Assembly: GCA_964484125.1 (NCBI GenBank)
Contig: CAZAEK010000029.1
Span: 1-22,253 of the forward strand
DNA: 22,253 nt
Reading direction: 5' to 3'
Origin: DSSM01 sp964484125
GTDB taxonomy: Bacteria > Bacteroidota > Ignavibacteria > Tepidaquicellales > Tepidaquicellaceae
The notes under the pieces were generated by a model. It searched no databases. It was not told the DNA's origin and was given only the letters and a program-made list of their open reading frames with translations. The translations under genes were made by a program, and so were the position numbers. Of this stretch, positions 1 through 6,700 are shown one piece after another. Position 1 is the stretch's first letter. The number at the start of each line of letters is the position of its first letter.

Positions 1-13
1 TGAGGAGGTCTTT

Positions 14-58
14 AAGTTTGTAAAGTTTGTAAAGTTTGTAAAGTTTGTAAAGTTTATA
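14..58 (+). repeat. 9-bp tandem repeat, five AAGTTTRTA units
   Basis: Four exact copies of AAGTTTGTA are followed by one AAGTTTATA. The same 9-mer with one base changed recurs in opposite orientation at 2784-2846. The array has no spacers, so it is a simple direct tandem repeat and not a CRISPR. Arrays like this expand and contract by slippage, so copy number may differ between strains or be mis-assembled. Confidence 0.9.
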
Positions 59-73
59 AAGAAAGAACTTTGA

Positions 74-198
74 ACACAGATGGACACGGATTAAACAGAT
101 TTTCACAGATTTTTTTCAAAGATTTAGTTATATCGCAAGAGTAAGAGCTTTGGAACGCAGATGACACAGATTTGACAGATTTTCTCAGATTTTTTTTA
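74..198 (+). repeat. Two tandem ACACAGAT-type dispersed repeats
   Basis: Copy one (about 74-117) and copy two (about 153-198) share the pattern ACACAGAT..GACAC.GAT, then ACAGATTTT, then CACAGATTTTTTT, built from short GAT-spaced subunits. A third copy lies inverted at 2703-2745. I recognise this as a common intergenic repeat style in genomes of this lineage. It carries no coding frame and its function is not known to me. Confidence 0.75.
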
Positions 199-216
199 TT
201 TAATAATATTTTTTAT

Positions 217-249
217 CCCTACGACTCCGGAGGAGTCGAATGTTTGTAG
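217..249 (+). repeat. Palindromic dispersed element, left end truncated
   Basis: The core CGACTCC-GGA-GGAGTCG forms a hairpin with a three-base loop, followed by AATGTTTGTAG. The matching left arm CTACAAACAT, seen in the copies at 2555 and 2630, is mostly missing here, leaving only CTA before the core. It belongs to the same family as the copies at 2555-2701 and 8120-8191. Confidence 0.75.
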
Positions 250-388
250 AATTACGAGATATAAACACTCCAAAAAACACCTTACTCTTTGATTATTCAA
301 AACAAATAAATTGTCAATTAAAACGTTATGGTATTTTATTTTGGATTTGAAATATTTATAATTATCACTGAGCAAATTAATTTATTTA

Positions 389-640
389 ATGCCAACTATT
401 TTATTGATTTCAGGCTGGAGACTATTTTTTTATTCAAACGAAGGGAAAGAACCTATACATATTCATGCAATAAAATCTAATATGGAATGTAAGTTTTTTT
501 TAAACGTAGAGTTATTTGAAATTTCAGAAGCATTTTCTTATAATCTTTCGGTGCAGGCTAAACGCGAGATTAAGAAAATAATTTACGAACATTTTGATTA
601 TATCGTTGAAGAATGGTATAATTTTTTTAATAAGAAATAA
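389..640 (+). CDS. DUF4160 family protein
   Basis: This 83-residue protein matches the DUF4160 pattern from memory: an MPTIL opening, then a GWRLFFYSNEGKEPIHIH motif (residues 9-26), a central KFFLN strand, and a C-terminal helix ending in EEWYNFFNKK. The paired histidines in the PIHIH segment are a hallmark of the family. Its biochemical activity is not established. One base separates its stop from the DUF2442 gene at 642, so the two are almost certainly co-transcribed and translationally linked. DUF4160-DUF2442 pairs are widespread and often listed as possible toxin-antitoxin modules, which is unproven. No strong Shine-Dalgarno precedes the ATG. The length is normal for the family. Confidence 0.85.
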   Translation: MPTILLISGWRLFFYSNEGKEPIHIHAIKSNMECKFFLNVELFEISEAFSYNLSVQAKREIKKIIYEHFDYIVEEWYNFFNKK

Positions 641-641
641 T

Positions 642-947
642 ATGGATAATTTATTTAGTGTTAAAAATATTAAATTTGAAGATGGCTTTTTGCTGCTAAA
701 TATTGATGGGATTGATTACCGATTTTTATTGAAAGAGATTTCTAATAAATTATTTAATGCGAACGAAGACGATTTAATGGACTTTAAAGTTTCTCCTTCC
801 GGATATGGAATTCACTGGATAAAATTAGATGAGGATATTTCAATCCCGGGTCTATTGGATTCATATAATGAAAAACACAGAAAAAAGAAAACTTATAAAT
901 CACGAAGACCAAAAGATTTTCTTGTAAGAGATAAAAAGAAAAAATGA
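642..947 (+). CDS. DUF2442 family protein
   Basis: This is a 101-residue protein when started at the ATG at 642. An earlier in-frame ATG at 594 would overlap the DUF4160 gene by 47 bases and add 16 residues unlike the family, so 642 is preferred. The N-terminal half resembles DUF2442 (a short beta-sheet followed by the phrase for the local residues 'KEISNKL'). The segment VSPSGYGIHWIKLDEDISI followed by PGLLD is typical of DUF2442 members. The last 25 residues are very basic (KHRKKKTYKSRRPK and KKKK), which would suit nucleic-acid binding or contact with an acidic partner. It is partnered with the upstream DUF4160 gene. Its role is unknown; an antitoxin-like partner role is only an inference from the pairing. 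Confidence 0.82.
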   Translation: MDNLFSVKNIKFEDGFLLLNIDGIDYRFLLKEISNKLFNANEDDLMDFKVSPSGYGIHWIKLDEDISIPGLLDSYNEKHRKKKTYKSRRPKDFLVRDKKKK

Positions 948-987
948 ATACAATTTGGCACAACAATTAATTTATTTCTTTTTGTAA

Positions 988-2487
988 TCATTTCTCGCCG
1001 AGGCAATAGAGGTAGCCGTCTTTTGCGGCAATGAAAATTTTTCCGTTGTGGGAAATGGGAGTTGCTTCAAAGGTGCGGGTGAGATTGTCGAGTAATTTGA
1101 ATTCGTAGTTTTCATTATATTCGAATAAATATATTCCTCCGTATCCTGCGGCAATGAGTTTATTTTCAAATAAAAGCGGTGTGCTGATTGATGAGCCGAT
1201 TTTGTATTTGAAAATTAATTTCGGTTTTGGATATAACGATTTTCCGTCAAATCCCCTCGCAAATACATCCTCCTCAGTTTCCATGTAATCAACTACATAA
1301 ACGTATCCATCCATTGCCGAAAATGCACATAGATTTTTCCCGACCTTCGTTTTATATCTGTCATTTACTGCCGGACTCCCAATCACTCCGCCCTGCCAGG
1401 AATTCAGATCCAGGTTCCCGGTCGGGTAATACCAGACAACTGCATCCTCAGGCGGCTTGCGGGGGTCAAGCTTCAACATTCCTCCGTTTCCGGGGATTAA
1501 CTGCTTCTCAACCGGCACGAGCAAACAGCTATCCTCAGTGGCAACACAGCTTCCGTTTAAATCAGAGCCGATATGAAATCGCCAGGTTATTTCTTTCTTA
1601 TCCATATCAAACCCTGCAACAGAACCCGAGCCCGACGCAATATACAACATCCTGCCAATCCTGCAAGCCGATGCCTCTGTAACTATCTGACCGCCGTGCT
1701 TTGAAAGCTCCTCTTTTGTGTATAATCTTGTTTTGAAAATTTCTTCCGGTTCGTAATGGTTATTGACCCTATACGATTCGCCGGGATTCGGATTGAATAT
1801 TACAAACATTCCGTTTTCAAGTCCTATGTATGCGGTGTCATTGACTATCAATGCAGAGCCGTCAACATCCCTGCTTACGCTTGGTGTGTTTTCCACGTTT
1901 AATCTATAAAGCTCTTCTCCGCTAATGCCTGAAATGCCTTTTAAACTGTAAATATCTTCCGAGCGAAGTGATACGTTTACGCCCTGACGACTGCCCTGGA
2001 TTAAAATTAATTTTTCATCGGGGTTTTCTGATTTTGGATTGTACCATAAAGTCCCCGTGCCTTTGACTGCATCACCGCAATCGAATTTCCAGAGAACCTC
2101 TCCGGTTTCGGCATTAATCTTGCGGAGATTGTGGTCGTATGAGCCCTGAAATAAATATAAAGTGCCCTGCTCCTCTGTTAATAGCGGTTGTCCTGTCCAT
2201 CCTGCTCCGTAATGAATTGTTCCGGATGCGGATTTTATATTTGTGTGTCCGCCGCCAATGAAAGTTTTCCAGAGTATGTTCAACGCAGCAGGAGGATTTT
2301 CGCCGTAATAGTTTCGTGTTTCATTCCCAAGAAATGTCGGGATTATAAGTTTTATATCTGCCGCGATTGTATCCGTTTGTTTTGTGGATGTTGTATCGGT
2401 TTTTATTGTTTCGGATTCGTGTTGTTTTTTCTCACATCCGGTTATGATTAGTATTTGTATCAGTAAGAGCAGAGTTATTGTTTTCAT
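988..2487 (-). CDS. PQQ-type beta-propeller lipoprotein
   Basis: The 499-residue product starts with a lipoprotein signal peptide (LIITGC, lipidated Cys18). A Ser/Thr/Lys linker to about residue 45 follows, then repeated propeller blades. Blade signatures include NAETGEVLWKFDCGD (about 130-145), a repeat near KEITWRFHIGSDLNGS (about 295-310), and late strands ending in HNGKIFIAAKDGYLYCLG at the C terminus. This is the fold of BamB and of quinoprotein alcohol dehydrogenases. No dehydrogenase catalytic domain or cytochrome domain is attached, so an enzymatic role is not supported and a periplasmic or surface scaffold role is more likely. It is convergent with the DUF2442 gene, 40 bases apart. 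Its leader contains a repeat-derived hairpin (2503-2537) that carries a strong AAGGAGGT, 17 bases from the ATG. Confidence 0.85.
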   Translation of the reverse strand: MKTITLLLLIQILIITGCEKKQHESETIKTDTTSTKQTDTIAADIKLIIPTFLGNETRNYYGENPPAALNILWKTFIGGGHTNIKSASGTIHYGAGWTGQPLLTEEQGTLYLFQGSYDHNLRKINAETGEVLWKFDCGDAVKGTGTLWYNPKSENPDEKLILIQGSRQGVNVSLRSEDIYSLKGISGISGEELYRLNVENTPSVSRDVDGSALIVNDTAYIGLENGMFVIFNPNPGESYRVNNHYEPEEIFKTRLYTKEELSKHGGQIVTEASACRIGRMLYIASGSGSVAGFDMDKKEITWRFHIGSDLNGSCVATEDSCLLVPVEKQLIPGNGGMLKLDPRKPPEDAVVWYYPTGNLDLNSWQGGVIGSPAVNDRYKTKVGKNLCAFSAMDGYVYVVDYMETEEDVFARGFDGKSLYPKPKLIFKYKIGSSISTPLLFENKLIAAGYGGIYLFEYNENYEFKLLDNLTRTFEATPISHNGKIFIAAKDGYLYCLGEK

Positions 2488-2502
2488 GTGTATTTTATAT
2501 TT

Positions 2503-2537
2503 TTACCTCCTTCCTAAGCCCGAGCTTAGGGAGGAGA
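2503..2537 (-). repeat. Hairpin repeat in the leader of the propeller lipoprotein gene
   Basis: CCTAAGC-CCGA-GCTTAGG is a perfect seven-pair stem, extended outward by CCTCC/GGAGG pairing around a short mismatch. Read on the minus strand it lies just before the lipoprotein start at 2487, and its 3' arm contains AAGGAGGT (2505-2512), a full match to the usual anti-Shine-Dalgarno complement. In a folded mRNA this site would be partly base-paired. The spacing to the ATG (17 bases) is longer than optimal. Confidence 0.65.
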
Positions 2538-2554
2538 AGGGGGAAAATCGCTTG

Positions 2555-2582
2555 CTACAAACATACGACTCCTAACGGAGTC
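2555..2582 (+). repeat. Left half of a palindromic CTACAAACAT element
   Basis: CTACAAACAT is followed by A and the hairpin CGACTCC-TAAC-GGAGTC. The expected right arm ATGTTTGTAG is absent and the element runs straight into a T-run and another repeat. It looks complementary in its losses to the copy at 217-249, which keeps the right arm and lacks the left. Confidence 0.7.
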
Positions 2583-2596
2583 CTTTTTTTATGGTA

Positions 2597-2620
2597 TCAT
2601 TCCCGTGAATGCGGGAATCC
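2597..2620. repeat. ATTCCCG..CGGGAAT palindrome (common intergenic type)
   Basis: The core ATTCCCG-TGAATG-CGGGAAT is a seven-pair inverted repeat. Translated, it gives the HSREC/GNP-like phrase that often appears in spurious proteins from many bacterial genomes. I recognise it as a widespread intergenic palindrome that is not specific to this lineage. It appears inserted between two elements of the CTACAAACAT family. Confidence 0.6.
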
Positions 2621-2629
2621 ATTTCCTTA

Positions 2630-2701
2630 CTACAAACATAGCACCCCTAAGGGGTGCAATCAACGCATTAAAGCAATCCCGGAGGGATTGAATGTTTGTA
2701 G
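2630..2701 (+). repeat. Complete branched palindromic element with 10-bp terminal inverted repeats
   Basis: The ends CTACAAACAT (2630-2639) and ATGTTTGTAG (2692-2701) are perfect inverted repeats. Inside are two further perfect hairpins, GCACCCC-TA-GGGGTGC and CAATCCC-GGA-GGGATTG, separated by about 15 bases of A/T-rich linker. The whole can fold as a three-way junction. It is the best-preserved member of the family in this window. It is too short to encode a transposase, so if mobile it would depend on one in trans. Confidence 0.8.
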
Positions 2702-2702
2702 T

Positions 2703-2745
2703 AAAAAATCTGCGAAAATCTGTTAAATCCGTGTTATCTGTGTTC
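2703..2745 (-). repeat. ACACAGAT-type dispersed repeat, inverted copy
   Basis: Read on the minus strand this gives AACACAGATAACACGGATTT, then ACAGATTTTCGCAGATTTTTT, closely matching the copies at 74-198. It abuts the palindromic element that ends at 2701. Confidence 0.75.
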
Positions 2746-2783
2746 CTAAGCTCTTTCTTGCAGTTTATCCCGACTTGTCGGAA

Positions 2784-2846
2784 AACTTTATAAACTTTAT
2801 AAACTTTATAAACTTTATAAACTTTATAAACTTTATAAACTTTAAA
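2784..2846 (-). repeat. 9-bp tandem repeat reaching the stop codon of the PorV-like gene
   Basis: Six exact AACTTTATA units (2784-2837) and one AACTTTAAA unit (2838-2846). The last unit overlaps the TAA stop (2842-2844) of the upstream minus-strand gene, so the array begins exactly at the end of the coding region. On the minus strand the unit is TATAAAGTT, one base different from the array at 14-58. Confidence 0.9.
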
Positions 2847-3750
2847 AACTGATTAAATCCAATTTAACAATTAAGCCGAACTTACTTATACTGCCGAGAT
2901 CCTTATGCGTATTAAAACTGTAATCAAATCCGATTCCTTTATAATTTATTCCGGCACCAAACGAAAAAGAACTGTTCAGCGTATTATAACCTGCTCTTGC
3001 AATAATCATATCCTTATAAAAAGAATATTCCGCACCGAAACCAAATATAGCATCTTTACCTTTCATAAAATCCAATTCTGATGAAAGCGTCAGACCTTTT
3101 ACCGGATATGCACCAACGCCAAGGCGAGTTTTTACAGGATACTTATAAGAAGAATTATTCAGATTTATAGTTGGCTGAATTATATTCTCAAGCGAAATAC
3201 CTGCCGAAATATACTGATTAATTTTCGTAATAAAACCTAAGTCAATACCGAAACCAGAACCGTTATATCCTGCAAGCGAATGATTTACAAATTTTAAGGT
3301 TCCGCCAAACATCAGATAATCCTCAATAATATTTGAATAAGAAGCCATTAACATTATCTGATTATCCGCAAAAGTTGAGCCGTCAGGACCAGAAGGCGAT
3401 GAGACATACGGAATATCAGAAACCTGCATATATGCTGTCCCGAAAGCAAGTGTACCAAATTTAAACGGCTGAGCAATTGCAAAATTGCCGTAAGTCAATC
3501 CGTCAACATCACTGAATAATTTCGAATACATCAGAAGTCCTTCGGATTTTTTCAATTGATATAAACCTGCGGAATTATAAAAAATTGCAGATACATCATT
3601 TGCAACACCCGAAAATGCATTACCCATTGAATTTGCACGCGCTCCGAAACCGTGTTTCAGATAAGCACCTCCTTCACCTCCGCTCTGTGCGAAGGCAGAA
3701 GATATTAATAATGTCGGGAGAAGGAGAGCTGTTAAAATAATTTTTTTCAT
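2842..3750 (-). CDS. PorV/PorQ-family outer-membrane beta-barrel
   Basis: This is a 302-residue protein with a clear signal peptide (cleavage probably after SSAFA, about residue 21). The mature start SGGEGGAYLKHGFGARANSMGNAFSG and the segment DVSAIFYNSAGLYQL are characteristic of PorV/PorQ (UPF0164-like, FadL-related) barrels. The rest is alternating short beta-strands with Gly/Asn turns and ends in the hydrophobic strand KFGLIVKLDLISF, as outer-membrane proteins do. In T9SS, PorV shuttles or anchors cargo at the outer membrane. This gene lies 12 bases after the giant T9SS cargo gene and has a good ribosome-binding site (AAGGAG, 8 bases from the ATG). That makes it more likely a dedicated partner of that cargo than the general PorV. 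It could also be a PorV paralogue with no T9SS role. Confidence 0.85.
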   Translation of the reverse strand: MKKIILTALLLPTLLISSAFAQSGGEGGAYLKHGFGARANSMGNAFSGVANDVSAIFYNSAGLYQLKKSEGLLMYSKLFSDVDGLTYGNFAIAQPFKFGTLAFGTAYMQVSDIPYVSSPSGPDGSTFADNQIMLMASYSNIIEDYLMFGGTLKFVNHSLAGYNGSGFGIDLGFITKINQYISAGISLENIIQPTINLNNSSYKYPVKTRLGVGAYPVKGLTLSSELDFMKGKDAIFGFGAEYSFYKDMIIARAGYNTLNSSFSFGAGINYKGIGFDYSFNTHKDLGSISKFGLIVKLDLISF

Positions 3751-3762
3751 AATAATGTCTCC

Positions 3763-6700
3763 TTATCTCAATATTGCGAGTTTTTGAATTTTCGAATAGG
3801 TTTTACCGTTAACCGTAATTTCAACTTTGTAAATATATGTACCATTTGCCGCAATTGTTCCCTTTTCGTTTTTCAAATCCCATTTATATTCCCAGTAAAT
3901 TCCGTTATTAATAAAGTTACTTTTTGAAAGTTCTAATAATTTCTCGCCTCCAAGGTCAAATATTTTCATATCAATTTTTTCAGTACCTGCCGGAGCTTCG
4001 AATCTGAAAATTGTGAAATCCTCTTTAACAGGGTTATAATAATTAAATACTGCTCCAAGCCCGTCTGTAATCGGGCTTACCGAATCCGGAGTTCCTGCAA
4101 GCCGGGTATTTCCCAAATCATTTCCGAATGACGACCAGAAAATTTCAGAGTTAGTATTTGTTCCGCTGAACTCAAAACTTCCTATGGTCTTATCATAAGA
4201 AGCAAAAACTACATCAAGCTTTCCGTTATTATCTAAATCCGATATTGCAGGTGATGAAAATACCCATGACGAGAATGGCATTAACATTCCGGTTGTAGGC
4301 TCATCCATATTCCCGAATCTATCCATAACGAATGTAAATCCGTTCATAGAAGCATACACTGCCTCTAAATATCCGTCATTATTTACATCAGCCATCAGCG
4401 GACTCGAATTAATATCTGAAACAGTTTTAAATGTTGAAATAAGATTTAATCCATTAGAAATATCAAGATAAAATATCTCACCAGACTGAGATGCAATCAG
4501 CAGTTTCATCTTTCCGTCTTTATACAAGTCAACCGGGACAGGAGACGATATAAATCCTGCTGAGAGTTTTAGTGATGCTTCAATTATTCCGTTTGGATTG
4601 ATTTTATAAACTGTTCCGCCGCCAGATGCAACAATAATTTTAAAAGCTCCATCGGGCATTTTTACAACAACCGGTGATGAATAAATTATATTATCTAACC
4701 GTACAGGGAATCCGCTTCTTACTCTTCCGTGATAATCATAAGCAATCAAAGTACTGTCATAACTAGCGACAATAATATCTTTACTTCCTTTCTTATCCAA
4801 ATCAACAACTGCAGGTGAAGGCATCAAAATCATATAACCAAATGCATCAATTGAGTTTTGATATTTAACAGGGAAACCGCTCATAATACTACCGTTCGAA
4901 TTATAAGCGTAAAGGAATCCGTCTCCGGACTGAACTACAATCTCGTTTTGTTTATCAAAATTAATATCGGTAACTACAGGCGAAGATTTTATAGGTCCGT
5001 TTGTTGATACAGGGAATCCGGGCAGGTTATTACCGTTTTTATCAATTCCGTATAATTTATTATCATCGCATCCGAAATATATTTTTGCATTTCCGCCGCT
5101 AAGGTCAATTGCCGCAGAAGATTTAATCATACCACCTGTTGTATATGGAAATCCGGGTAAAATAGTTCCATCATGTTTAAATGCATAAAATTTATTTTCA
5201 AGCGAGCCAATCATAACTTCCTTATATCCATCGCCGTCAATATCTGCTATCTTTGGTGATGCAAAGAATTTTCCTGAAGTATCAAGCAGAGTATAATCAC
5301 TTTGATTGTTTATTCCGTAGTGCTTATTTACAGGATTTCCGGGAGGTTCAAATTTATATGTCGGAACTACTCTTCTGTTCCAGACCCTGGTGGAATCCGG
5401 CATTAAATACCAGTCAAGGAAATTAGTCTTCCCTGATATAATATAATCTTCAATCTTTGTATATGCTTTCCATATTGGATTTCCTCCTTCAAGAGGCCAG
5501 CGCCAGTTGAACGGCACTTTCAATGCAAGATCAAGATAGTATCCATATAATCTTGTATTCTGTATTACACTGTTATCAAGGTTCTGTGTATTCCCTGCAG
5601 TACCGGCAACAGAAGCTATATGAATTGTTTGTATCTTTGGATTGATTATAAATGGATTGTCTTTTGAATTCTGCCAACCGCTGTAAGGATTTGAGTTTGC
5701 ATCAACAATGACTGTCAGCGTAGCCGTATAGCCTTTCATAACTCCGGTTTGAAAAATCTGTGTATTTGAAGTTTGCATGCCGGGCTCCGGAGGGATTGCA
5801 TTTCTTGTAGAAGGAAATATTGTTACAGAAAAAGTTCCTGATTTTGAAACAGGTCCCCAGGAAATCGCAGGTATAATATTTCCAAGAGTATCGCGGACTT
5901 CAAGAGATACAGTAGAGTTTCCATTTAATTTAAGCAGTTGATTGAATGAATGGTCATAGCTTGCACCTCTTGCAAGTGCTTCATAATCCATCATAATCTT
6001 AAATATTTTAGCATCTTCGTTTGTTTGTATCCTTCTTGTTATTCCGACAACAAAGTCATTTACATCCCAGTCATTCCAGTTATCATTTTTTAAATCTTCG
6101 AATGCGGCAATGTATTTCTGAACATAAGTTGTTGCAAGTGGATTTACCACCATCGTTGCAGCTGTATTCTGATATACTACAGTATCACCATTTACAAACC
6201 CTGTATTAGTCGTAGTAACAGTAAGGTTTGTATTATTTGGAATAGTACTCCCGTCGTGATATACAGTATCAACCCTTACAATTACTTTAGTTACAAGACT
6301 GTCGCCTGCATTGAATGGATAGTTTGTCCATTTAATTATTTCTTCTCCGTTTTGCTTAACGGTCTTTGTTCCCTCTCCGAGATTTCCCGCAGAAGAACTT
6401 GTAAGATTTGAAGAAACTACATTCAATCCATCTGCTATTACAACTTCAGTTTTTGTTTGCGTTATCGGACTTCCTGAGACATTTTTAATAACACTTGTGA
6501 TAAGGGTTGTATCGCCTGTTAGTGTTGCAGTTTTCCCCGGCAATGTATTTATTAATACTTCCCTTTTTACTGTTGTATTCGCATAACACATCCAGTTGTC
6601 ATTCCAGTTACACATAGCAACTGCAACAGGTTGTGATGCAGCTATTGTAATATATGGTCTTCTGCCATTAATCAACATCTGATTAAATCTTGCTTTCCAT

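Larger units (their letters stand above)
1..388. other. Gene-free repeat-rich leader before the DUF4160 gene
   Basis: No credible gene lies here. The stretch is a stack of three repeat types listed separately: a 9-bp tandem array (14-58), two related ACACAGAT-type repeats (74-198) and a palindromic element ending in ATGTTTGTAG (217-249). From about 250 to 388 the sequence is plain A/T-rich DNA and probably holds the promoter of the DUF4160-DUF2442 pair. I cannot assign promoter boxes with confidence. Confidence 0.7.
2488..2841. other. Gene-free repeat cluster between the lipoprotein and PorV-like genes
   Basis: Five repeat modules sit end to end here: the 2503-2537 hairpin, a palindrome half at 2555-2582, a GCGGGAAT palindrome at 2597-2620, a branched palindromic element at 2630-2701, an ACACAGAT-type repeat at 2703-2745 and a 9-bp array at 2784-2846. 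A small inverted repeat CCGAC-TT-GTCGG lies at 2770-2781. Open frames across this block only translate the repeats and are not genes. Confidence 0.8.

Noticed and set aside
14..58. CRISPR array
   Set aside because: The units are 9 bases and directly adjacent with no spacers, and there are no cas genes in the window.
1227..1682. A 151-codon plus-strand frame
   Set aside because: It is antisense to the well-supported propeller gene, has an odd Pro/Gln/Ser/His composition and no domain.
2188..2451. A plus-strand frame with a Cys-rich start (MSCPSCSVMNCSGCG), resembling a small metal-binding protein
   Set aside because: It lies wholly inside the propeller lipoprotein gene on the other strand, whose codon pattern and domain match are clear. 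The Cys run is the antisense of Gly/Ala/Thr codons.
2478..2726. An 82-codon plus-strand frame ending in a NVCSKKS-like phrase
   Set aside because: It only translates four dispersed repeats in a row; such phrases are a known artefact of repeat translation.
14..2846. A classical composite transposon
   Set aside because: The inverted repeats carry no transposase and no target-site duplication can be seen, so only a repeat-flanked segment is claimed.
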